This document shows, piece after piece, positions 1 to 11,134 of a DNA stretch of 64,000 nucleotides. Each line of letters starts with the position of its first letter. Position 1 is the stretch's first letter. The notes under the pieces are model-generated. The model searched no databases. It was given only the letters and a program-made list of their open reading frames with translations, and had not been told where the DNA came from. The position numbers and the translations under genes are program-made. The DNA is from Rhipidocladum racemiflorum (taxonomy: Eukaryota; Streptophyta; Magnoliopsida; Poales; Poaceae): assembly GCA_036346355.1 (NCBI GenBank), contig CM070569.1, positions 58,242,561 to 58,306,560 on the forward strand, written 5' to 3'.

Positions 1-2
1 CG

Positions 3-911
3 TTCTCTCTACGCCTTCGGCAAGCCACATGGCCGGAGAGATTCCGCCCCACCTCCATCGAGAAGTATGACGGTACCACCAACCCGGAGGAGTTCCTGCA
101 AATCTATACCACGGTGGTGCGTGCGGCGGGAGGGTCTGAGAAGGTCATGGCCAACTACCTCCCGACGTCGCTGACGGGCTCTGCCCGGTCTTGGCTACTT
201 AACCTCCCGCGAGGCTCTGTACACTCATGGGAGGAACTATGCGATATTTTTGTCGCCAACTTTCAGGGCTCTTACGCTCAACCAGGCGTGGAGGATGACC
301 TCCACGCTCTGGAGCAGGCAGAGGGGGAGTCCCTGAGAGAGTTCATCCGGCGGTTCAGCCACTGCCGCAACACGATCCCCCGGATCTCTGAGCAGTCGGT
401 GATTATCGCTTTCCGGAGGGGGGTCCGAGACCAGAAGATGCGGGAAAAGATGGCCACGCGCGTCATCTCAACCACGTCTGAGTTGTTCTCCCTGGCGCAC
501 AAGTGCGCCAGGGCGGCCGAAGCTCGGAAGTGCGCGACAAAACCTTCTGACTCCGGCGATGCTGGCGCCTCGAAGTCCTCCGACCGCAAGAAGAAAAAGA
601 AAAAGCGGAGGGAGGCAACCGCTAGGGAGGTCTTGGTCGCTGCGCCGGAGCCCAAATCCGGCGTCATGATGATCGGGACTGGCCGGACGAAGCGCCGGCA
701 AGCGCGGCGACCGCAGGGACCGTCGCTCGCCCCGCCGCGAAAACGATGGCGGCAAGCCCTATTGCCCCATCCATCGAACAAGCGGACACGACTTGGAAGA
801 CTGCCAAGTTGTGTCCAAGGCGGTCGACAGCGGCTCAAGAAACGCCGTGAGAAAGATCGCGAAAGCGAAGGCGACGAAGATGCGGCTCCGCTAGCCTTCC
901 AAAGAAAGTGA
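3..911 (+). pseudogene. Tat-type gag (capsid), 5' end outside window, frameshifted
   Basis: Gag forms the virus-like particle that packages the element's RNA. The open frame enters from the left edge (codons from base 3) and runs to 911. It shows a retrotransposon gag domain in about the first 130 residues: WPERF, then YDGTTNPEEFLQIY, GSARSWLLNLP and ESLREFIRRFSHCRNTIP. A Lys-rich stretch follows near 580-615. A CPIH...GH...C knuckle-like motif is encoded near 763-815, but in another + frame. A frameshift therefore lies between about 620 and 760, and the tail of this ORF is out of frame. The same gag family recurs in the element at 55894-58450. The family call is firm; the exact frameshift point is not fixed. 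Confidence 0.85.
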
Positions 912-914
912 GCG

Positions 915-1672
915 CACGGTGGCGTTTATACATGGCGGCTCCGCCACCTACTCATCGAACTCGCAGCATAAGCGGGATCGAGGCGGTGTGTGCCACAACA
1001 TCATCCTGCAGGCGGGCCGCCATCAAGTGGTCGGAGCAGCCGATCACTTTCGATCGGGCCGACCACCCGAGAATACCGCCCCTGGCCATCTCCCGATCGT
1101 GGTGTCTCCCACGGTTCGCAACGCAAAGCTAGGGCGGAGTCTGGTTGATGGAGGCGGTGCCATCAACTCGCTATCCGTTGGAGCGTACCCAGCGCTCCAA
1201 ATCCCGTCTGAGAACGTCCGGCCCCCATTGTTTACGGAGTTGCCCCGTGGGTCTCCTACCCACAGGACTAGTCCGGTTGCCGGTTACGTTCGGAGGTTCG
1301 GAGAACTTCCGGACAGAGCTGGTGGATTTTGAGGTCGCTGATTTCGACCTCCCCTACAATGCCTTGCTCGGCCGCCCGGCCCTGGTCAAGTTCATGGCAG
1401 TGGCCCATTACGCCTACATCTTTGGTGAAAATCCAGGGCCTGGGGTCCAATTACTGATAAAGGTGGATAGATGGAAGCCCTGCGCCTCGACAGCAGTGCA
1501 GGATCTGGCCGGCACCACCTGCTCGGCACGCGACAAGGACGATAACCCGGCCTCCCCCTCGGCCAAGACCCGCGCTCCGCCCAAGCCTTCGGGCGAGGCA
1601 AAGGCGGTCCCCGTGGGCGAGGACGGCTCGGGCAAGGTCGTCAAGATTGGCACCGACCTCAGCGCCAAATAG
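915..1672 (+). pseudogene. Tat-type aspartic protease region, frameshifted
   Basis: This region would process the gag-pol polyprotein. One frame (near 1140-1160) reads VDGGGAINSLS, which lines up with the D(T/S)G active-site loop of Tat proteases but has an altered loop. A second frame (ORF 1145-1672) carries the downstream segment FDLPYNALLGRPALVKFMA, highly typical of the end of Tat protease. The two halves lie in different frames. A Lys/Pro-rich linker with an in-frame stop at about 1670 separates it from RT. It is inferred to be non-functional. Confidence 0.75.
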
Positions 1673-1711
1673 GAAGACGCGCTCGTCACCTTCCTCCGGT
1701 CTAACCTGGAT

Positions 1712-2674
1712 GTGTTCGCCTGGGAACCATCAGAAATGACCGGGGTCCCCAGGGAGGTGATCGAGCACCGATTGGCAACGCTCCCTGGAGCGCACCCGGT
1801 TCGGCAAAAGATCCGACGGCAGGCGCCAGAGCGACAGGATGCCATTCGGGACGAGGTGGAAAAGCTTTTGTCTGCCAAGATTGTGCGGGAGGCCACCTAT
1901 CCGGAGTGGCTGGCCAACCCCGTGCTTGTGAGGAAGTTCAACGGGAAGTGGCGAATGTACATCGACTTCACCGACCTCAACAAAGCCTGCCCCAAGGACC
2001 CATATCCCCTTCCGCGGATAGACATCGTCGTCGACTCCACGGCGGGGTGTGAAGCTTTGTGCTTCCTCGATGCCTACTCCGGCTACCACCAGATCAGCAT
2101 GGCGCAAGAAGATGAAGAGAAAACTGCTTTTGTGACTCCTCTCGGTGTGTACTGCTATGTCAAGATGCCTTTCGGGCTGAAGAACGCTGGCGCCACCTAT
2201 CAGCGGGCCATGCACATAGTGTTTCGGCCCCAGATAGGGAAGAATCTGGAAGTGTATGTCGATGATTTGGTAGTAAAAACAAAAAAGGCCGACGAGCTCG
2301 TTCAGGACCTAGAAGAAACCTTCTCCCGCCTCAGAGAATATTGTATAAAGCTGAATCCCGAAAAGTGTATGTTTGGTGTTTCGTCCGGGAAGCTACTCGG
2401 GTTCCTGGTCTCCAGTCGTGGGATCGAGATCAATCCGGAAAAGATAGAAGTGATTGAGCGGATGCAGCCGCCCACCCGGCTCAAGCAACTGCAGTGCTTG
2501 ACCGGCCGACTAGCCTCCCTTGGCCGATTCATAGCCCGGCTGGGGGAGAAAAGCCTGCCGCTGTTCAAGCTGTTGAAGAAGACCAACTCATTTGAATGGA
2601 CCCCAGAAGCGCAGCGGGCATTCGAAGATCTGAAGGAGTACCTCTCCTCCCCCCCCAGTATTAGTCGCCCCTGA
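1712..2674 (+). pseudogene. Tat-type reverse transcriptase
   Basis: RNA-directed DNA polymerase that copies the element RNA to cDNA in the particle. The 320-residue open stretch keeps all the RT landmarks: KWRMYIDFTDLNKACPKD at residues 79-96, the first catalytic Asp in LDAYSGYHQI (119-128), PFGLKNAGATYQ (153-163), and YVDD (182-185) with the two catalytic Asp. LLGFLVSSRGIEINPEKI and the connection segment follow. The frame ends in a stop at 2674 just before the RNase H domain, where an intact element would read on, so pol is broken here. The RT core itself looks undamaged. Confidence 0.9.
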
Positions 2675-2687
2675 GCCGGGCGAGCCG

Positions 2688-3598
2688 TTGCTGTTATACG
2701 TAGCGGCTAGTCCCTCCGTGGTGAGTGCAGTGCTAGTGGCGGAGCGGGAAGGGATTCAACGGCCGGTATACTATATCAGCAAGGTGCTCCATGACGCGGA
2801 AACGAGGTACCCTCAAGCTCAGAAGATGGTGTATGCCGTCTTTGATAAGCGTCGAGGAAGGCTGCGCCACTACTTTCGAGAGAGAGATCACGGTGATCTC
2901 CTCCTACCCCCTGCGAGATTCTCCACAACCGAAGCGGAGGGCCGCATCGCAAAGTGGTCTGGCCGAGCCGAGAGTTCGGCATCAAGTTAAGCCCCTCGCC
3001 TTTGCTATAAAAAGTCAAAGACTAGTGGACTTTGTCGTCAGTGGACTCCGCCGAGTCCGAAGTTGAAGAGGACCCCGTGCCCTCCCCTTGGACACTCTTC
3101 TTCGACGGGTCCTTCAGGCTGGAAGGCGCGGGAGCAGGGGTCCTCCTGGTTTCTCCGACCGGGGACCCCCTCAAATACATGGTCATCCTCGACTTTAAGG
3201 CCACTAACAACGTCGCCGAATCTGAAGGCTTGTTGGCTGGGCTTGGGCCGCCACGACCATCGGTGTCAAGCGCTGCGAGGTTAAGGGCGACTCCTGTTGG
3301 TCATCAATCAAGCAAGGAAGGATTTCTCCTGCCCTGACCCCGTCATGGCGGCGTACCTGGCGGAGGTCAGGAAATTGGAGCGGCACTTCGAAGGGTTGGG
3401 ATATACCCACATCCCACGACGCGACAACCACCTGGCGGACGAGCTCGCCCAGCTCGCCTCAACCAGATCTCCGTGTCTTGGCCGGGTCTTTGAAGAAAGG
3501 CTTCCGCGACCGTCCATCGCAGCCCCCGTTTCCGATGGGGACGATGGTGATGCCGCTTCAGCCCTCGCCTCTGGAGGGAAAGTGGATCCGGTGGAAAC
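2688..3598 (+). pseudogene. RNase H plus second (archaeal-type) RNase H of Tat pol, cut by an insertion
   Basis: The first RNase H remnant is at 2688-2880 (LLYVAASPSVVSAVLV, then QRPVYYISKVLHDAETRY). It goes out of frame near 2840-2990. A second RNase H domain starts at about 3090 with WTLFFDGSFRLEGAGAGVLL, an Asp-containing strand typical of the additional RNase H of Tat elements, then ATNNVAE. It continues in another frame to HIPRRDNHLADELAQLAST (about 3400-3460), the C-terminal helix of that domain. The coding sequence stops at 3598, where the minus-strand Tekay element is inserted; integrase continues at 15040. At least three frame changes are visible. Confidence 0.8.
3594..3598. repeat. 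Left target-site duplication of the Tekay element (GAAAC)
   Basis: GAAAC at 3594-3598 directly precedes the LTR start TGTCGGGA. The same GAAAC is at 15035-15039, directly after the LTR end TTACA. A perfect 5-bp duplication is the standard LTR-retrotransposon signature and fixes the element's borders. Confidence 0.95.
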
Positions 3599-6500
3599 TG
3601 TCGGGACCCGAATCTGCAAATCCGGACCCTCTGTGTATTCTGTACTAGTCCAGGATCACGCTAGTACACACAGTTAAACAGGGATGAAGTACCACAATCA
3701 TACACAGCGGAATTAATAATAAAGTACTTCAAACATTAAATAAACTGGTTACAAGACCTTAAGGTCACCTTACAAATAGTCTGCCACGCAGGGCTTACAA
3801 TAACAAAAGTAAATAATCAGCAGCGGAATGAAAACGTCGGTGACTCCCATCAAGAAGCCACAGGCAACTGACAAGCTTCACCTCCTAGATAACTGCCTCC
3901 TCGCGGAACTTCTCCTCCTTTGAAGTTGTAGTCTTCTCCTCAATCGATGATTTTGTTGGAAGCAAGGGTGAGTATACAACATACTCAAGAAGTCATGCAC
4001 AGAGGTGCAATCCTATTACTATATGCAGGTTTCTTCCAAAGGAATGGCTTAAGTGGTTGTTTTGCCTCAAACAAAGATTTTGCTTTAATTAAACAACATT
4101 AATAGATTCAAAAGCGGTAAAACCATATTATATAGTAAGTTATCAATCTCTTTTTAAACAATTCGGCTCAAAGCCCTAAATCACTTTAGCAATATTGTCT
4201 CGGCACTCGGCCACCCATTCCCACATTTTATTTTAAAAGATCTAACCCTTAATCAGTAATCCCCGGCGTTGTCGATCACAGTGGACTCGGCTATTCGAAT
4301 AGTTTGTACACTCTGCAGAGGTTATGCACTTTACCCACAAGATACGATCAACTCACCACGCTCTGCCGTGAATCGCCATACAAGAGTATGCGAATGAGTG
4401 ATCATAACAAAGCCTTTCGTAAGCCTCTAACTATACAAGTGGACCTCTCCGTTGTTGCACACTATCCCTTCCCTAAGGTACAAAGCGAAGTATAGGTCAA
4501 CCAACCGTTGGATAGGGTACCTAGCCGTAGCACCAGACGCTCCCCGTTCAACTACACAAAAGGTATAGTTGACACCCTTAGGTACCAAATGCAAGTTATT
4601 AGCAACCTACTCAACTAGGTCCGCCCCATTCTGAGACATGTGGTTGCCACGATTGACTCGATTCAAAGGCTTGCAAGGTTAAGTCCTTAGGGTGACCAGG
4701 GCAAGACTACCCAAAGAACCAAAACGACTTTCCCGGTACCAATCATGGCCCACCGGATCAACCTTGCCACTTGCCCCGGTCTAAATCTATTTATCACCCC
4801 ACTTGATTATTGCGCAACGCATGCCAACAATAACATCAATTACCATGTAGAACCACAAGGGTACCTACACTTCACATCATCACGTGGCAAGATTACACTG
4901 ATTCCAAAATTCATTCCGTATATCATTAGTCAATATTATTTTGCCATTTGAAACACATTTCACGTAAGCATGGCTAAGCAACTATTCACGGTCTAGCCTC
5001 CCGTGTTGGCACAATATTAACATCCAACTAAATAAACCAACTTAAGATAACAATGGATACATGGCATACAAATATTATCATCAAGGGTGGAGTTAACAAT
5101 TAGGTTTATTAACTATTTTACCCAAATTAAATTAATTCATTTTAATCAACATAGCATGCATAATTTAAATCAAAATACATTTCAAAAACTAGGAGCAATA
5201 TGGTCAAAGCACAACTTGCCTTCAAATATCAGCTGGTCTTGGTCTATATCTTGATCTTGAGCTTGTTCCTCGGAATCAACTCCCTCACACAGTTCGACGT
5301 CTACGCGCAACAGATAAAGAACCAGATAAACACGCAAAACCACGTACAAACAAACATTCAGGAAAATACTACAAATCAAACTAGTTTGGAATTTCACGAA
5401 AACTTCCAGATAATTAGTTTAGCATTTTCTAAGGTTTATAAAATTTATTTTGGAATTTTTGGACGTATAGTTCAGGGGCTATGAAACTCACAAATTTGGA
5501 CTTTCCGCGAATAGTTTAACAGTATAAATTTAATTGTAAAATTTCACAAAAATTACTGTAGAATGGTATTAATATTTACTAATTAACAAAATTTGTTGCA
5601 AGTGATTTGGACTTATAACGAATTTGTAGCCAAAATGACAAATTTCACAATTTGGGGAAAAATGCATGTACAATTGAGTTTCCAGTTCGATTACGTTTTA
5701 CTATTCATCATCAGACACTCTTGTTCGGCGTTCTTCACGAATGGAGGGCTTGATTTTCTCGAGAAAAATGAACAGGCTCTGTTTCTTTGACAATGGCGCA
5801 CGGAGGAAGTGATAAGAGGGCTAACCGGCCGGTCCAGCGGGCGCGATGTGGCGGACTCGTCGGCGGTAGCGCAGATCGTGCCAAGAAAGCGGTGGCGTGG
5901 TCGGAAAGCGCACCGGTATGGATGTAACAGCAGCGGTGACGCAGGGGATGGCGAGGCTGAGGGATGTACTGGCGGCGATGTCCACGGCGGCAAATGAACA
6001 CGCTTAACTGTAATTAGTCGACGGCGACGGCGGGGATGGCGACTACGGCTATTACACAAGCATGCGCCTAGCGAGTATTGTATATACATGGATATACGCG
6101 TCTATTCAACTATATACCTAAGTATATATATACCTACGCGAATATATAAACGAGATAAAAATAGGAACAGAGCGCGTGTAAGAGAGATGAGGGACTACCG
6201 GTCGGCGGAGGCAGTAGTGCAGACCATCGACGCAGGAGAAAGTGTCCAAGAAAGTGCACCGGCGACGGCGGCGACGGCGGCGACCAACGGCGACAGCGAG
6301 ACGACGGCAGCGACGACAATGAGACGACGGCAGCGACGACGGCGAGACTGCGGCGATGACAACGACGGTGTTGGCGACGGCGACGACAAAGGCGGCGACG
6401 ACGGCGATTGAAGAAAATAGAAATGGCTAAAGATGAAATCGGCTGGAATGAAGGAATGGCTAGAGATGAAATGGAGCAGCGGGATGATTTACTCAGCAAA

Positions 6501-7503
6501 GCTAGAAAATGGAAACGATTGGGAGAGGAAAAAGTTCATGCGTGTGTACTGGTTACTATATGCCTTGCAGAAAATAAAAACGGCTTGGAGAGAGGATCAT
6601 TCGTGCATAGCTTTAGGAAATGAACGGACTTGCATGGCCACAAAATGGAATGGCTGGAGTACGTAATGGACTAGTAACGGCTTGCTTTAGAGGTGAAATG
6701 GCTGAGAAACAAAACGGCTGCAAGCAAAACGTCCAGAAAAAAATCCCGAACGCCGTCATGCATAGGCGTTACTGCTCACGTTTGAAAGGAAATGAAAGCA
6801 ATTAATAGCCACGTTACTACTTGCATGAGAAAGGAAAGAAAATAGTGACCACATGCATTTGGCTGGAAACGGCAACGTCTGAGAGCAGTTGACGTAAAAT
6901 GGGAATGGCTTAGAGGAAATAATGGAAGGAGTGGTGATTAGTAGTAACGGTTGGAGGAATTTATGGGATTGCATGCTACGTGAAACAGCTTGGAAGGAAT
7001 TAGCACACCCTTGATTCACACAAACACAAAAGCAGCACGGATAGACATATATGTATATACACACACGCCTATACGTACTCAACGAGTTTAGAAAGAAAAA
7101 AAAAAACAGAGGGGTTCTAAAAATCGAAAAATTGCTCAAATACTAGGAACTATTTGGAACCTAACGAAGTGGGTTTCGTGATTTTTCGACGTGTAGATTT
7201 TCCGCGAAAATTCTTTTCGTGAATCGCACACTGCATCTGGATTTTTATAAAATCAACGACTTACGTTATAAAACATGTTTTTCAAAAATATTTGAAGCGA
7301 ACACTCTCGTCTACCTATTATCTTAATTATAAACAAAATTTTAGATTTTACGCCTATTCGAACATGCAGGATCTTTATTTAACTTGATTAATACAATAAA
7401 CTTGACTCCGAATTACTCGCGAGGCTTCCCAGTAAATTTCGAAAAATTACAAATATTCCAGAAACACACTAAATATATTAAAAGCAATTTTTGGGATGTT
7501 ACA
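3599..7503 (-). repeat. Tekay-type 3' LTR (3905 bp)
   Basis: Starts TGTCGGGACCCGAATC and ends GGGATGTTACA in + reading. It matches 11135-15034 over its whole length at high identity. Because the element is on the minus strand, this is its 3' LTR. It contains a GC-rich (GACGGC)-like low-complexity block at about 6258-6408 and AT-rich TATATA stretches near 6085-6150. Open frames inside it are low-complexity or short and are not counted as genes. Confidence 0.93.
6258..6408. repeat. GAC/GGC trinucleotide-rich low-complexity block in Tekay LTR
   Basis: Imperfect GGCGAC and GACGAC runs. The matching block in the other LTR is at about 13778-13930, with different copy number and order. It produces spurious Arg/Ser/Thr-rich frames on both strands. 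Confidence 0.75.
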
Positions 7504-7518
7504 AACCTCCCCCCCTTA
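7504..7518 (-). other. Polypurine tract of the Tekay element
   Basis: On the minus strand the bases just before the 3' LTR read AAGGGGGGGGAGGTT, a purine run ending against TGTAACATCC. This is the expected plus-strand primer site for minus-strand orientation. Confidence 0.85.
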
Positions 7519-7545
7519 ACAGAATCTCGTCCCCGAGATTCGAGG

Positions 7546-8600
7546 CTAACTAGAGAATAGGTTTGGAAACTCCTTCAAATCTTCTTCGCGTTCCCAGGTT
7601 GCTCCGCTTCCCGAGTGATTGCTCCTTTGAACTTTGCAGAAACGAATTGTATTATTCTTGGTTTCTCGTTCAGCTGTGTCCAAGATCTTAACCGAATGCT
7701 CTTCGTAGGTTAGATCTTCTTGCAACGCGATTGCTTCCAGAGTTGCTTGTTCTTCCGTACTCATGAGACACACATTTTTTTTTTAACTATGAACCCTGGG
7801 ATACATCATGTACTCCTGCTAGTGATTGTGGCAACTTCAGCTGATAAGCTATGTCACCTCTTCGTCTCAGGATCTTGAATGGTCCAACGTATCCTGGGGC
7901 GAGCTTTCCTTTGCCGTGAGATCTTCTCCTTTGAGAGGTGTAACTCTGAGGTATACGTAATCCTCTGGCTCGAAACTCAAATCTCTGCGACAGTTATCCG
8001 CATAAATCTTTTTGCCTTGACCAAACAACTTTCAATCTTTCCCGAATCATCGTGACTCATTCCTCAGGTTTTTGAAGAATATCCGGTCCAAAGATGTGAC
8101 TCTCACCTGTCTCATTCCAATTTTATGGCGTTCGACAAGTTCATCCGTACAAAGCTGCAAATGGTGACATCTGCAGACTTGTCCGGTAACTGTTTTTATA
8201 ACTGAACTTTCCATACGGGAGACACTTGTCCCATGAAGTGGTATATGCTAGTGCACAAGATCTGAGCATGTCTTCCAAAACCTGGTTAAATCTTTCAGTC
8301 TGACCATCTGTCTGAGGAGGATAGGCCGTGCTGAAGTTTATTCGGTTTCCCATGGCCTCGTACAACTTGTTCTAGAACCCGGAGGTAAATTGTGTACCTT
8401 TGTCCAATATACCTTCTTGGGCACTCTATGTAAGAAGACAATCCTTGACACCACCCTGTGCTCATAGCCTCAAGTTCTAGCTTTATGGCTATCATTCCAC
8501 ACAACTCATTATTAGCTGTTCTATGAAGACATCTGATCTTTATTAATACTCTTGCATCCAACCTTTACATATCAGCAGACTCACATACCAGCTATATATA
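7546..8600 (-). pseudogene. Integrase C-terminal half and chromodomain of the Tekay element
   Basis: Integrase joins the cDNA to the genome; the chromodomain of chromoviruses targets chromatin. On the minus strand, 8365-8141 encodes INFSTAYPPQTDGQTERFNQ, the end of the catalytic core including the catalytic Glu. About 7900-7800 encodes GPFKILRRRGDIAYQLKLP, the GPY/F module, followed by VHDV. The frame at 7773-7546 gives LQEDLTYEEHSVKIL and ATWEREEDLKEFP, which fits a chromodomain with its ATWE signature. The zinc-binding and first catalytic Asp portions are lost, and the pieces sit in different frames. The chromodomain supports the chromovirus assignment. Confidence 0.85.
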
Positions 8601-8740
8601 TTTTTTTTTTAACGAGAGAATTCTTACAAAGGTGTCTCAACTAATGACTCTCTCATAAGCATGAAACATTACATTGTTTAAAGAAATCTTATGCCCTGAA
8701 CTTCCTCAGTAGAGTCTTCATTCGCACACCTCTTCTGCAT

Positions 8741-10458
8741 CTAAACCTTTCGCACGGGTTGCGTATCTCCAGCGCGACTTGTTCCGAAATTTTCTCCTGG
8801 GACTGATATTCTGGTAGGCGTAAGACTAGAACTGAAAAAGGCAGGTGTAACACAACTTCTCTTAGGACAACTTATAGCATAGTGTCCTGGCTTATTGCAG
8901 CAATAGCAACGCTTGGATGACGTATGATGGCTTCCTCCTGACATATCTCTATTCTTGATAGAGATAGAACTGAGATTGATGCGATCTGCAGTGACCACTT
9001 TCTTCTGGTTGCAGTTGTTAGCAAAATGTCCCATTGGCGACAAGCATAGCAAATTCTAGACAATAAACTTCCTTCTTGAAATCTTTTCACCGGGTGGTGT
9101 TTTGAAAATTCGATCTTCGTGGCGAAACGGGTGAAATTGTCTCGAACAAAGTCTGAGCAGCATGATCATTGAGTTGCGGAGGGGCACTCCTCACTTGCTG
9201 TTGCGGTGATCCTTCTTGACACGTTTTCTGGCGCTTGCAGTTGTCCTCAAATTCCTTGTGTTCATCTCCAAGAACAAGGGTTTTGTTAACCAACCCCCTT
9301 GCGTCAACCAACTCTTTGAGCGAGTTGCTTCTAGGATATTACCACTCACTCTTGGTGCTATAAACTTAAGCGATCCAATTTCCTAATGATCATGACTTCA
9401 GAAATTGCTTGATCGTTCTGGGGACATTCCTTAACAAAATGACCTAACTCACCACAGTTGTGGCAGGAATGTTTGGGTTGTCTTGCTGGATTGAGGGGAC
9501 ATTCTCTAGCCCAGTGTCCTTGTTTATCACACAAGAAACAGTTCCATGGTGACCAAGTATCACTGGCTTCTTGAGGTAGGCTGATAAGGTTGACATACTG
9601 CTTCTTCTTTTCTTCATGCGGCACCTTAAGTGCGGATGACAGTCCTTTTCTCCTTGCTAACTCTTGAGCAATGACGGCTCGAAAATCCTCTTGCTGACGC
9701 CGAGTCACAGCGGTCACTAATAAATCCAGGGGGCATTGAGCTGGACAATGATCTTGGCCATCACAAAGATAGCATGTGATGTTGTTCATGGGACATTCTC
9801 CCGGTAAGTGGCTTCCTTCACAGCTAGAATAATTGATTGCATGTTCATCAGCAGTGTGTCCTATTTCTCCACAACGGATACATGCACGGTCTTCTGATTT
9901 GCTTGATTGACAACACTTCAACGAACATCGTCCCGGTATGATGTCGTGTGGGGAAATACCATTCTTCCTCGGTCTTACTGTGGTCCCACTGTCTTCTGAC
10001 AACATGAAGTGCTGACGAAAGATGGTGGCAAACTCCATCCAAGTGATGGTATGTCCATCCTCAAAGGTGGCATAGAAATCTTTCCACCAGGCTAATGCAT
10101 TTCCCTCTAACTGGCACGTAGCATAGGGAACTTTCTCTTCATCCTCACATTGCACCAAGGCTAGCTTCTCTTCTATGATGCGAAGCCAAATTTCTGCATC
10201 TCTGGGAGTGGCTGATCCATCAAATGTGGGTGGTTTAGTCTTCATAAACAAGGAGAACTTTGGTTGTGGATACGTTGTTGTGTCTGCAGTTATAGGGGTA
10301 TTGATTTTAGTTCCGTTAGCATTCATCTGTTGCATCACCATCTGCATAAGCTGAGTTTGAGCGGTGAGAAACTGATCCCAAGATCGATTAGTTATTGCCA
10401 GGTACAATGGATAGTCGCTTATTGATCTTTGCTTTACCATTGGCAACGGTAGCCGCAA
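8741..10458 (-). pseudogene. Tekay-type gag with about seven CCHC-like zinc knuckles; main open frame 9358-10458
   Basis: Gag packages element RNA. The minus frame 10458-9358 (366 residues) begins MRLPLPMVKQRS. It has a retrotransposon gag domain at about residues 75-160 (PPTFDGSATPRDAEIWLRII, LEGNALAWWKDFYATF, WMEFATIFRQHF). Five knuckle-like motifs follow: CIRCGEIGH, SSCEGSHLPGEC, CYLCDGQDHCPAQC, CFLCDKQGHWAREC and CHNCGELGHFVKEC. The first ends in His and the second lacks its first Cys. After a stop the other frames add CYAC/MGHFANNC (split by a frameshift) and CYCCNKPGHYAISC at 8741-9090. Protease and RT should follow but are absent. Confidence 0.85.
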
Positions 10459-11118
10459 TCAGATCGACTTGAACTAGCCAGGAGCATTGGTGTAAGCGGT
10501 CATTTCCATCTGTTGACACACTAAGGTTCAGATACAAGGGAAGAGCAAAGGTAAGGTTTAAGAATCCTAGTGCAGGGGAACATGTTTAACCCAAAAACTG
10601 AAACACACATTATTAATAACTTGGTATGGTTGCTTATCCAAGCCTAAAAGTCGCGGCAACGACATCGCACACCCAACAAACAATGAAAAACCAAATTAAC
10701 CTAAGTACACAATATTCTAACGACTAAGAGGGTGACTCTCCTATCTTAAGAGACACGACTCTCACACATGAGTCTCACTGACTACCAAAGCACTAGTTCT
10801 TCAAGCTTCGGGAAGACTTCATTGATCTACTTCTCTTCGAGCCTGATGATCCCTCGCTCCATGATCTTCAGGGTTGACAGCGGCATCCAGCACTTTCTTC
10901 TTAAGTGTGAAACAATGTAGACTATTCAGAATGACTCAGGTAAGATTTCCATTTAAACCAGTGGAAAGAATAGAAATTTCAGCAAAGAGAAAAGAATAGA
11001 AGAATAAGATAAGTCAAGAGCTTATTATTCTTTCAAGTTAAATTTTCTCTTTAGAAAATAATTTTGAAGCTCCTAAAGACGGCCAATCTATCTAGGGTCA
11101 AGACCTACAGTCAGTATA
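10459..11118 (-). other. Leader of the Tekay element between primer site and gag
   Basis: About 660 bases with no gene seen, lying between the primer-binding site and the gag start. It would be the 5' untranslated leader of the minus-strand transcript. Confidence 0.6.
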
Positions 11119-11130
11119 GCTCTGATACCA
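11119..11130 (-). other. Primer-binding site, tRNA-Met type (Tekay element)
   Basis: On the minus strand it reads TGGTATCAGAGC, complementary to the 3' end of plant initiator tRNA-Met. It is separated by four bases (GAGG) from the LTR end CCGACA. It sets the orientation of the element as minus. Confidence 0.92.
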
Positions 11131-11134
11131 CCTC

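Noticed and set aside
278..838. Long minus-strand frame opposite gag
   Set aside because: Shadow of the GC-rich gag coding strand; no domain, and gag homology is on the + strand.
4745..5484. Frames in the Tekay LTR (and their copies at 12224-13004)
   Set aside because: They occur in LTR sequence in both copies with shifted frames and no domain; not genes.
6088..6499. Ser/Arg- and Thr-rich frames on both strands
   Set aside because: Produced by the GAC/GGC repeat; composition only.
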